In this document: one piece after another, positions 32,346-42,082 of the stretch | How the letters are laid out: the number at the start of each line of letters is the position of its first letter | How positions within the stretch are numbered: the stretch's first letter is position 1 | Source of the DNA: Locusta migratoria | Lineage: Eukaryota > Arthropoda > Insecta > Orthoptera > Acrididae | Direction: 5' to 3' | NCBI GenBank assembly: GCA_026315105.1 | Contig: CM048744.1 | Coordinates: 24,283,759 to 24,347,758, forward strand | DNA: 64,000 nt | Position numbers and translations under genes: made by a program | The notes under the pieces: generated by a model | What the model was told of the DNA's origin: nothing | Databases searched by the model: none | Seen by the model: only the letters and a program-made list of their open reading frames with translations

Positions 32346-32738
32346 ACTATGGACACACATTTGATCATCTCATGTAAATCAACTTTCCACCGCCATAACA
32401 TCCATCACCCACCACACAGCCATGTATTATGTACAGCCCCAGAAACATTGAAGCGTTGTAGCTCCCAATCTAACAGTGATAGAAATGTAGTTTAAATTGA
32501 TTTGGACGCAGCTGATTTCAACGAATCCAATACACGATAAAAAAACTATTGTTCCTTTAGAAAAAAACCTTTGTGCTGTAACCCTTTGGAAAATGACGCA
32601 ATTAACTATGTTCATAGCTCCGCAGAAAGTATAAAATTTCTTGTGTTGACCTACCGCATTAAAATTTCCCGTCAACTATTATTTTATAAGTTACAGAGGC
32701 AAACACACATAGTGAAACACCCTTTATATAAAAAAAAA
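32345..32738 (+). mobile_element. Terminal piece of the Tc1/mariner element found at 44919-51336
   Basis: From GGACACACATTTGATCATCT to AGTGAAACACCCTTTATA it matches the right end of the Tc1/mariner element (50942-51340), including CCGCATTAAAATTTCCCGTC. It lacks the rest of that element. It sits inside the hAT remnant, between two copies of a 90-bp hAT segment. Confidence 0.75.
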
Positions 32739-32785
32739 TGTATATCAAACCCCATCAGTGTCCCAACATATACAAGTTATCACTT

Positions 32786-32963
32786 CAACAGGTGTCCTTG
32801 TTCAGATGCACATACCGATTTATCTGTGAACAGCTTTCTTCACGAATGACAAATGTAATATCTAAAATGAGATCTTCGCTTAGAGATAGTCATCTGAGCG
32901 GAATCTCACCAAATGTCGACGAACTCTGCCGAAGAAAATTAAAGAAAAGTTATTTGTCTGACT
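32786..32963 (+). pseudogene. hAT transposase C-terminal end
   Basis: The frame reads YRFICEQLSSRMTNVISKMR then SSLRDSHLSGI, PNVDELCRRK and a stop. This is the hAT C-terminal dimerisation region (Y.CEq.FS.M...K...R..L.d.HL) seen in Charlie/ZBED-type transposases. The catalytic core is missing. The last 30 codons are repeated at 32257-32345. Confidence 0.75.
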
Positions 32964-33167
32964 AGTTTTAGTTTGTCATATATTTCATTAATATAATTTT
33001 TCTTTGAAATTTATCATGTTGTGTTATAAATAAATCCTACCTGTCTACCTCGGAAAACATTGTTTTATTTCCACTGGTTTCGTAATTGATTCCTTTGTCA
33101 TTTTCTTTTGTTTGGCCCGCCACAGTTGGCCAGCGTCGAAATTTTTTTGGACAGACCTGATCTACAT

Positions 33168-34521
33168 AGTTGTAGTTTTTGTAGAAACTCGATTTTATAT
33201 TTTATATACAAACGCTTTTTTGAATATAAATTAATAAAATTCAGCAACCAGTTGCTTCTAATTATTTATTTTAGACGACCGGTTTTGGACGCTTGAGTGC
33301 CCTTCTTCTGGTCTATTTTAGTATTGTTGCTTAATGAATGTAGCTACATGAATCATGAATCAGGAGAATCAACGTTTTTAAAGCCATCGCAAAAACCTTT
33401 TTTACCATTTTGGTTTTCATGTTCAGCTTTCCTGAAAGAAAAAGATTTTACAAAAAAGAAACATTTTTAAAAAGGCGAATTTCTTGTATCTAGAAAGAAA
33501 TGTAATATTTATAGACGGATTTTTATTTTTAATGTATATTTATATACACGTGTTTCCTTAAGCTAATTAATTTTGCATGATAAATGTTTAATAACGATTA
33601 TGTATGTGTTAATTACCATAGATTTAATGAAATTTATATTTAAATGGCCGAAGCATTCAAACAGAACAATAGAAAATTTATAAGGTTACAGCAGGTTTCT
33701 AAATAAGTGATATACGTTCACTAAACCTACTACGCTACTAAATGAGCTATGATGGCAGCAGAAATAGTTGGTAGTGTAATATATATTTATATTCGCGTGC
33801 AATATTGCTTTGCCTCATTATTATTTTAAGTCTAAATTTTATGCACCATAAATATTAAAATTCCGATACCCATATTGTCTCCTTTTTGGCATTCCGTAAT
33901 ATCCGTGCCGTCGCAAACCAGAAAAATCGTGAACGAATGTTAGGAGCAGATTCACAAGGTTAGATTCCAACATCCGTGACACAGACATGTACTATCTATG
34001 AGCAGGATGTAGAAGTAAGAATCGTGCCAATGCAGAATGGCGCAAGAATCGTGAACGAATCGTTGGAATCGATTCATAATGTGGGTTTGAATCGCAAGAA
34101 TCGATTCAGAAAAAAGAATCTTGTTGCCCAAATCTAGTGTCGGTATGCGGTGACGCGGCCCTCGGCCGGTCAGCAGCAGCAGCTCCCACCGAGTGCAGTC
34201 GCACGAGGACGGCCCGTGGGAAGGGGCCGAAACGACGCCAGGGAAAGGGGGGGGGGATCACTCTGCCCGTTTGTTTGTTTGTGGATAGTGAACGAGTTTT
34301 TCCGTTTAGCTCCACCACTCGCAATGAAATATGCTGCCGAAACAGAAACGCTCTCATAATGCTCTGACGCCAAAACAAAAGCAGTAAATTGTGCATATGG
34401 GCGATAGAGTAGAGAAGACCGATACATAGGTTGCACAACACTTTCAGATTCTGATCTACTCTGTCATGGATAATGTGTTCTAGAGATAAAACAGGGGCAA
34501 GCCTGGGGTGTGTGTTGACAG
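33168..34521. other. Unassigned AT-rich stretch with GAATC-rich end
   Basis: No gene recognised. From about 33930 to 34125 the words GAATC and GATTC recur (for example GAATCGATTC twice), possibly the subterminal region of an unknown DNA transposon. Confidence 0.35.
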
Positions 34522-34690
34522 CAAATGTCCAAATGTTTGCGAAGCTTATGGAACTTAACAGCGGGGCCATCAGTCCCTAAACTGAGAAATTACTTATGAA
34601 CCACCTTATAATAGAGTCAGCACAAGCATCCATGCCCGAAGAGGTATTCGAACCCCGATGGGTAACGGCGTCACGCATCGCAGAATGAGG
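34522..34690 (-). repeat. SINE, diverged, minus strand
   Basis: Read on the minus strand it has GGGGTTCGAATACCTC as B box, a body with GCATGGATGCTTGTGC and a tail GTTCCATAAGC. Head and tail are worn, so it is old. Confidence 0.72.
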
Positions 34691-35033
34691 TAGTTTAAAC
34701 AGTGTGCAGTTCTAGGGAGCGATGATGTCAGCAGTTTGGTTTCTTAAGAACTCTGACAAAATAAATAAATAAATACAGAATAAAAAATAAAAAAATTAAC
34801 CACCGTTTCCTCAACTAAACAAATACCAGTAATACAGTTGCAAACATTTGAGCTGTTATACATTCGGAGTCTAGTTACTGTATTTTTATTTTCTGTTGAA
34901 GGTCATGATGACAACACCCTCGTTCTTTGAGACCCATAAAGTGAACTCAACAGCCTTATATTTTTGCAAAAAATTCCCACTTAGTTAAACCGAACTGGCT
35001 ATTTTTCGGTCCTTAGAGATTCTAAATATGACG
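34691..35033. other. SINE tail remnant and unassigned sequence
   Basis: GGGAGCGATGATGTCAGCAG then TTTGG at about 34716-34740 looks like a worn SINE 3' end, followed by an A-rich TAAATAAATA tail. The rest is not recognised. Confidence 0.4.
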
Positions 35034-35225
35034 TCTACCGGTACGGTCGAGCGCATTGAGGCGCTATGCTGCGATGCACGAAGCCGTTCCCCGTCGGGGG
35101 TTCGAATCCTCCCTCGGGAATGGACGTTTGCGTTGTCTTTAATATATATTAGTTTATAAATAGTTTGTAAATTTAGGGACTGATGACACTGCAGTCAAGT
35201 CCCATAATCGTAAAAAACATTTTGT
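35034..35225 (+). repeat. SINE, full length, diverged
   Basis: Worn head (GGTCGAGCGCATTGAGGCGC), B box GGTTCGAATCC, and tail GGGACTGATGACACTGCAG then GTCCCATAATC. Confidence 0.78.
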
Positions 35226-35860
35226 GACGGTTCGTTAATCAGTGCTGAACATTACTCGCTCTGTTGTGACTGTATGGACAGAGATCGGGGCGCGTTTCGG
35301 TGACAACCTGTTGTGACCGGCCCTGATTAATGGAGCCAGTTGTCCTCTTGAAGGACAGTGGGGGAGGTAGCAGGAACTGGAGAACTGGAGAGCTGGAGAG
35401 CGGCGGCGTCAGCTGGCCGCCGCGCCAGCTGCTGGAAGGCCTGGAACGCGGGCGCAGCTGGAGCCTGGAGCTGGAGCCTGTAGCTGGAACTGTAGCTGGA
35501 GACCTCGCTCGCCGACGCAGACAGCGCCGGGCCCCGCCCAGGGCGCGTCTGGCTGAATTAATGGCCGCCCAGCGCGAGCGCCGCCGGAGCCACGAGCACT
35601 GCCGGCTGTCGTTAGTTAAACAGCCACACAGCCACATCTGCCGATGGCACGCTCACCCCAGCAGGGAAACTCCAGGGCCAGGGTCCGGCGTGTGGCGCAG
35701 TACACCTCACTCCGCTGCTGATCGTTTCCAGTCCTGTTCCATTCTGAAACAGGCCGAGGGAGCAACGGCTGAGTATTTGCCTCTGCACGAGCCCCAGTCC
35801 CTCTGATCTGCAACCTGAACTGCTATCGACCGTGTCTCAGAACGCTACGAATATTTGTTT
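35226..35860. other. GC-rich stretch with a long open frame, unassigned
   Basis: Much richer in G and C than its surroundings, with repeated GAGCTGGAGCC/AACTGGAG words near 35375-35505. A 158-codon plus-strand frame (35330-35806) rich in Arg, Gly and Ser is open, but so is the opposite strand in part. That is expected of GC-rich repeats. I do not recognise a protein. Confidence 0.35.
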
Positions 35861-36048
35861 CGAAATATTTGAGACACCCCTGAAAAGAGAAATAGTCTTC
35901 CGCGTACCTTCCTATTGGCTGACTAGCTACACGTGCCAGCATTCTTGCACTGTTGCTGCTCTTTGTTTCGTATTATTAGCACCGAGAAGTCTCACAGACC
36001 TACCGTAGTGTTAGCTTTTACTAAACGTTACTGTTTCGTTATGGCAGC

Positions 36049-36285
36049 AAAGCTGAACCTTCTATACCACGTGTTTCATGCGAGACAGTTGTGGACGTTC
36101 ATGAACGATTTGGTGAATCCTCTGATGAAGAATTTGATGGCAGCGATAATGGCTCTGATTTTGAAATATTTAGCGATCATGATACTAATTCAGAGCGTGA
36201 AGTATATGTAGGTTCAAACAGAGAAAGATATGATTCTGTGGTCATAGAGGAAATAATTACTTTTTACTTAATATTGCAGAAGTAA
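36049..36285 (+). pseudogene. Acidic N-terminal fragment, possibly piggyBac-like
   Basis: A plus-strand frame reads ETVVDVHERFGESSDEEFDG and continues DNGSDFEIFSDHDTNSE before a stop at 36285. Acidic Ser/Asp/Glu stretches of this kind occur at the N terminus of piggyBac-type transposases, but composition alone is weak evidence. GAGACAC words near 35870 and the complementary GTGTCTC near 36803 could belong to worn terminal repeats. No transposase core is visible. Confidence 0.3.
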
Positions 36286-36863
36286 AATTTGACGAAGTTT
36301 GTTTATTCGCTGACTTACGGAATGTAGTAGTCGCTCAATATTGAAAACAATGTATCTTAAATTGAAAGTTGACTTTGCGTACAATTTATCGGAAGTGAAA
36401 TGGGATTTTTCCATCTAATTATGTTTTGATTCTGTAATATAATATCTCTAATGATAATCTGTGGGTGAGTAGAGCGCTAACAAGCTATTTTCGTAACACG
36501 CAAAATAAAAATATACAGCACATTGCGCAGTGTTTTATTTAATAATGTGTTGCTAAATAAGTCCAGTTCAGTATAGTCTACTTACAAGAAGTGTAAACAA
36601 GAGGAAGTCATGAAAATATACATTTCGCAAACCACTGGTTTGATATATAAAAAATAAAAATGAGTTCCGACAGATCCCTCCACAGTAATTGTTCCTTTCA
36701 TTGCCCACATTAGTTAAGGGTTAATAGACGTGGCCACTCTAGAGGCGAGAACCTTAGAACCTCGCTGATCCGGCAGGCTATGTTGTCTAAAAGTAGCACC
36801 AAGTGTCTCGAAAATAGTACGTTAAAAATTAAATAGGGATGAAGAAGGTGAAATCAAATAATA
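36286..36863. other. No recognisable feature
   Basis: AT-rich, no open frame or repeat that I can assign. Confidence 0.4.
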
Positions 36864-38044
36864 CAAGGGCGTTCCGAATGTAATGAAACGGAGAGCGCAA
36901 CTTGTTTACGTACTGATGTAAAGTTGCTCAAATATCAGATTTTAGTACAGTCGCATTTATGAAAACTTTTGTTCCTATTTTTTTTTCATTTTTTTTTATT
37001 TATTTATTTTTCTTTTAAAACAGGAAAGAGATATGGATTCGAAAATGAAACAGTATCCAGTTATTCAATTCTTCACAAACGAAAGAATCACTGAAAAATA
37101 TCTATGGAGACAGCAAGATGTGCAAGGACCACATATGAATGAACAATTTTGAAGAAGGAGAAATTAGCGTTGATAACGAATCACAGTTCGTGAGCTGACT
37201 GCACAACTGGCCACACTCGTGGATGAGGTACGTGGTGAAAGGCTTAGAGTAATGGAAAGTGTGTGTGGAGTGGGTAACGAGTCAGCTGACACAAAATTCT
37301 AAGGTCAGAGGGGTGAAAGTCCGGTTCTGAGCTGCTGGAAGAATTTGAAGCTAGTGAAGACACTTTATATTCAGATCTCGATAACAGGATATAAATATGG
37401 CTATATGCTTACGATCCGGAATCAATGAGCCGGTGGAGTGGCATTACACATCTAACGCAAAACCTATAAAACTCATAAGCCGAGAATCACATGGCGACAG
37501 TTTTGTGTGATGACAAGGCAATCATTCTAGTTGATTTTCTGGAATATGGTTGTAACTGAACAACAGCTACATTACAACACTCAGGAAGCTTCGAGTAGCC
37601 ATAAAAAAGAAGGGACCACACAATAATTTCAAATCGATCCAGATTCATAGTGGCAATGCGAAGCCCCACGCGTCTTTGGCCATAAGTCAGGAGAATAGCA
37701 AATCGGGAAGGTGAGTGATCCCTCGCCCGCCATACACTCCAAATTCAGCAACTTCTGATTTCTACTTGTTTGGCTGAAGGAGAGACTGTCTTCGGAGACG
37801 ACACTTTCAGCACACAGATAAGGTGAAACTGGTAGTGAAACAGAAGGTTCGACAATGAAAACCTAAATTTTTACCAAGGATTCGACTGTTGGATTCGACT
37901 ATGGTGGAAATGTGTCGCCGACCATTTCGACAGTGCCATTGTATAGAGGAACAGTTATTCTACTAAAGTGTGTAATTTAAAAAGTCTCTGACAAGTTTTC
38001 ATTTTATTACGTCCACCGTTTTATTATTTTCGGGAGGACCCTCG
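36864..38044 (+). mobile_element. Fossil mariner element
   Basis: Ends CAAGGGCGTTCCGAATGTAA and, inverted, CGAGGGTCCTCCCGAAAATA are worn terminal repeats. Across several frames the inside gives YGDSKMCKDHI, FEEGEISVDNESQ, EWHYTSNAKPIKL, LRKLRVAIKKKGPHNN, HSGNAKPHAS and PPYTPNSATSDFYLFG. These are the mariner signatures in the right order, including remnants of the HxDNARPH and SPDLAPSDYhLF blocks. Many stops and shifts show great age. Confidence 0.78.
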
Positions 38045-38399
38045 AAGAAACCATCCTTCCGTTCCTACAGCGTAAGTATTGACGACTAACCGGTAGGTTC
38101 AATTCCGCTATTCTGTGCACGCACTTGATGCCCATTATACTGTTGTACATTTGCTCTGTACCGTGCGTATTTCAGTCAGTCTCTGTCTTGGTTTCACGCG
38201 TGACATCTGACAGTTTAGCAAACAATTAAACTATTCCTTCGGACAGCTAAGTGAATCACACATAAGGTTTCGATTGATATTTCATGAGCCAGTGATAGAT
38301 GAGTTAAATAGAAAAAAAATTTCGATGGATATTTCATGAGCCATGGCACCATGTAGTATTGTATTGCTCTTTGAATATGCTCTTATTTTTGGCTCTAAG
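38045..38399. other. No recognisable feature apart from a short tandem repeat
   Basis: TTCGATTGATATTTCATGAGCC at 38268-38289 recurs, slightly changed, at 38321-38342, a diverged 53-bp tandem duplication. Nothing else is recognised. Confidence 0.45.
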
Positions 38400-39335
38400 A
38401 TGTTGCCCAAGGAGCATAGCACCCTCTCATCATGAGCTCATTATTTATAGTATCTACCCACCTAATTATCAGCATTCGTCTGTAACACGACATTTCAAAA
38501 GCTTCTATCCTCTTCCTGTCGAACTATTTATCAAATGTTCAAATGTTTGTTAAGCTTATGGGACTTAACTACGGGGTCATCAGTCGCTAAACTTACAAAC
38601 TACTTATGACCTACTTACTAACTAGGACGGCACAAATATCCATGCTCTAGGGGGGATTCGAACCCCCCGACCGTAGTGGCCGTGCTGACCGTGACTGGAG
38701 CGCCTCAGTCACCTCGGCCACCGCGGCCGGCGAACTATTTATCGTTCATCTTTCAGTACCGTACAAAGCAACACTCCACAGAGATGCCTACAGAAAAGAC
38801 TTTCTAACAAATTAATATTGACGTTAACCAATTTCTCTTTTTCAGAAACGCTGTTTTTCCCACTGCCATTCTGGATTTTATACAATCTATACTAATACCA
38901 TAGTATGCCATTTTACTGTCCAAGTAACAAAACTCATCTACCACCCCTATTTTTTCGTTACGTAATCTAATTCCTTCTTCTTTGCCTGATTGTCTTAGAC
39001 TACATTCCCTTACCCTTGTTTTGCTCTTGTTGATATTATCTTGAACGCTCATTTCAAGGCACCGTCCATTCCACTCAACTGCTCTTTCAGGTCCTTCGCC
39101 CTCTCTGACAGAATTACCATGTCATAGGCATACCGGAATGCTTTTATTTCTTCACCTTGAACTTTAAGCCTTTCTCCTAATTTCTACTTGCTTTCCTTCA
39201 GAGTTTGCTCAATGTACAGATTAAATAACATTGGAGAAAGGCTACAAAACACTCTTACTCCCTTCTCAGCCAATGAGCTTCTTCAATGGCCTTTCGACTG
39301 CTCTCTGGGTTCCATACAAGTACGATATATATATA
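38400..39335 (-). mobile_element. RTE-like LINE fragment, split by a SINE
   Basis: Minus strand, in order from the right: LSPMLFNLYIEQTLKESK, VQGEEIKAFRYAYDMVILSE (FADD box degraded to YAYD), KDLKEQLSGMDGALK, FCYLDSKMAYYG, AVGKTAFLKKRNWLTS and, beyond the SINE, RIEAFEMSCYRRML. This is the RT C-terminal half of a LINE widespread in insects with RTE-like wording. Stops and indels are many. The SINE at 38533-38731 splits it. Confidence 0.65.
38533..38731 (-). repeat. tRNA-derived SINE, full length, minus strand
   Basis: Minus strand starts CCGGCCGCGGTGGCCGAGGT, has B box GGTTCGAATCC and ends in GTCCCATAAGCTTAACAAACA. GAACTATTTATC flanks it at 38521-38532 and 38732-38743, a perfect 12-bp target duplication within the RTE-like fragment. 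Confidence 0.92.
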
Positions 39336-40314
39336 TTTTACCCTGGCTGACTTAAGAATATGAGATAGTGTATACCAATCAAAAATCTACAAAAGCTGGA
39401 TATGTAAGTATCACTTTCTTTTATTTGTCTTCTACGGTAAGTGGTAAAGTGAGTATTGCCCATTATGAATCTCATCGATGACTTATGGGACAGATTTCAC
39501 TAAGTACACAAAGTCCAGCTATGACAACACTTCTGCAACAATAAATGTTTTTAGAGAATGCATGGATCTATATTCCTGTGCATGGCTACATATTTTTGTG
39601 AATAGATACATATTCATATGCATGACTACATCTTCCTGTGCGTGGGTACATATTCCTGGTCATGATTACATATTCCTGTGCATAGTTATTTATTCCTGCA
39701 GTACACATTCAATAACTTGTTGAGTTAACAGCTTTTGAGCTGAAGTACTTTGTCTGATAAAATATGGTCCCACACAATGCTAGGGGACTTCCCGTGTCAT
39801 TTGTCATGTCAGTGTAGTGAAAAAATTATTCTGTAATCAAGTAATGTAATCAGTGAGACACTTGTTGGACACTTATGTTCAGTAAACTGTGAATATAACA
39901 TTTATCTTTTCACGTCTTTTATATGGCATTGGTCCTATCACTGAGGTGAACTATTTGATACATTCGTCATTACTGAAAAGTGTCCTATTAGTGCTTGAAT
40001 ATGTTGTGACATTTTGTTTTTCTGCTATGCAATACATGGCTTTGCCTAGTTTTGGACATTCTCGATCCAGACAAACCTTAATAAGATTATTTTTACAGTT
40101 GTATTAATGAAGGGATAATCGAAAATATGATAGTATTGGGATATCTAAATTGTTCAGGGATGTTAGCGTGAATAATTTGTATTGACACATCACATCAAGA
40201 TTGTTTCACTTCATGTATCAGATGGTATTTTACCTTCAGTGATGTATGAGGGCTGGCTTGTAGTTAAAAAGCTCTTAATCATCTTCTTGTTTTATCTCTT
40301 TATAATTCAAAAAA
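39336..40314. other. Unassigned, with a degenerate short tandem repeat
   Basis: At 39565-39700 a unit of about 23 bases around TACATATTCCTGTGCATGA is repeated roughly six times with changes. The rest is AT-rich and without recognisable genes. Confidence 0.45.
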
Positions 40315-40511
40315 TGTTTTAATGTTTGTAATTCTATGGGACCAAACTATGTTGGTCATCAGTCCCTAGTATTACAAACTACTTAAACTAAGTTAAAATA
40401 ACCTAGGGAAAACACACACATCCATGCCCGAGGGAGGATTTGAACCTCCGACACGGGAGGACTCGCGATCCGTAACGTGGTGCTCCAGACCGCTCGGCTA
40501 CTCCCGCGGGG
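40315..40511 (-). repeat. SINE of a second subfamily, minus strand
   Basis: Minus strand has the head GCGGGAGTAGCCGAGCGG, B box GGTTCAAATCC and tail GGGACTGATGACCAACATAG then TTTGGTCCCATAGAATTAC. CTCTTTATA at 40306-40314 and 40512-40520 is a target duplication. The head differs from the GGCCGCGGTGGCC subfamily. Confidence 0.85.
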
Positions 40512-41078
40512 CTCTTTATAGTTAACGGGAACTAATTATGAAATCAATAATACGCCATAAGCAAAAACGTCTTCTTTACGAGATATATGACATAGGTCTG
40601 TGGCAAATTGCGAAATATACTGGCAGTGATGTAACTGAATTACAGTTGCTTTTTCTTTCTTTCTGACAATTGTCAATGTTAGAGGACCATGCTCGATGTA
40701 AATAATGAAATATCTTCCTTCTAACAGACGTGTGACATGTCACTCAGAGACATATTGGTTGCTAAGATTTGCAGATTTCGGTTGTACTACTGTTTTAATA
40801 GTTTATTCTATCGTATTTGATAAATACCGTTGTGTTTAGTCTTCGTCTTTGACCGGTGTATTTCAAAACAAGTCAGAGACCGTTACTAAAGCTCGTTATC
40901 AGTCAGTCCAGTACCAGCTGTCAGTGACACATCGTAAACAGCGCTAAGCTGCCGGACTCAGTTTTGTTGATTCGACAGTGTAGTTACCACTGACCACAGT
41001 TAAGTCAGCAGCCAGCCGCCTTCATTAGTGTACTAGGCTTCTTTAAAGTTGTTAATTGCTGTTAATTGTATCGATAGC

Positions 41079-42008
41079 ATGGATAGGATGTGTGCCTGCT
41101 GTGTGCGGACGCAGAAGGAGTTGGCCGCGGTTCGCGAACAGCTGAGCGTGCTGTTGTCTACGGTCAGCCGTCTTCAGGCTGCTGTCTCGGGGTGCAGCGA
41201 TGGTGGGGAGTCTGGTGCGTCGAGTGGGACACCTCAGGTGTCTCAAGCTTCGCTCTCTGTCCCTGCTACCGATGCACCTTCAGGTGTACCTGACGTCGTC
41301 GAGCCGCCTTCTCCGCAAGGGGAGTGGCGGGTTGTACGGCGTTAGCGTCGCTCGAGGCGGAAGGCCAATGTGGAGGCTGGACGTCCGTCCGCGCCCGTTC
41401 GTCCTGTGAGTGAAGGTGTGGCCACTCCTTCAGCAGGGTCCGAGCAGGTTCACGGGGGGAGGGGATTATTAGTTATTGGGAGCTCCAATGTCAGGCGCGT
41501 GATGGAGCCCCTTAGGCAGACAGCGTCCAGATCTGGAAGGAATTCCAACGTGCACTCGGTGTGTCTGCCGGGGGGCCTCATCCGAGATGTGGAGGCGGCC
41601 TTGCCGGCGGCTATCGAGCGTGCGGGGTGCAGTCGACTGCAAGTTGTGGCTCACGTCGGCGCCAATCACGCTTGTCACTTGGGTTCTGAGGACATCCTCA
41701 GGTCCTACGAGCGGCTGGCGGATTTGGTGAAGGCTGCTGCCTTCGCACGCGGGGTGCAAGCAGAGCTGTCGATTTGCAGCATTGTTCCCAGGGTTGATCG
41801 GGGTCCTTTGGTTTGGAGCCGAGTGGAGGGTCTGAAGCAGAGGCTTCGCCGACTCTGTGACAGTCATGGCTGCAGATTTCTGGATCTGCGTTATCGGGTG
41901 GGGAATTGTAGGGTGCCCCTAGATAGATCAGGGGTGCACTACACTAAGGAAGCGGCTACTCGGGTAGCAGAGTACTTGTGGAGTGCACATGGTGGTTTTT
42001 TAGGCTAG
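41079..42008 (+). pseudogene. CR1-like ORF1: coiled coil plus SGNH esterase
   Basis: The ATG at 41079 gives MDRMCACCVRTQKELAAVRE. A short cysteine motif and a heptad-like helix (VREQLSVLLSTVSRLQAAV) come first, then a low-complexity linker, then an SGNH/GDSL esterase. LLVIGSSNVRRV holds the nucleophile serine block, followed by RSGVHYTKEAATRVAEYLW near the end. Block III reads HVGANH instead of HVGTND as in the copy at 30897, so a conserved N-D is altered. A TAG at 41343-41345 interrupts the same frame between helix and esterase. It would otherwise be about 309 residues. Role: RNA-particle protein of the LINE. Confidence 0.75.
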
Positions 42009-42082
42009 GCGCTAACTCTGATGAGCACTCGCCTGTCAGCATTCAAACAGCGAATTCAGGCCAGGTTCGGAAAAAAATTCGA

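Larger units (their letters stand above)
32029..33159 (+). mobile_element. hAT transposon remnant
   Basis: The ends are CAGGGCTGTCCA and TGGACAGACCTG (11 of 12 inverted match). ATCTACAT lies on both sides (32021-32028 and 33160-33167), the 8-bp duplication expected for hAT. Both subterminal regions contain GGCCCGCC. The inside keeps only the C-terminal end of the transposase and is interrupted by a piece of a Tc1/mariner element. Confidence 0.85.

Noticed and set aside
35330..35806. 158-codon GC-rich protein
   Set aside because: Open frames on both strands are expected in such GC-rich, repeat-like sequence. Arg/Gly/Ser-rich composition carries no signature.
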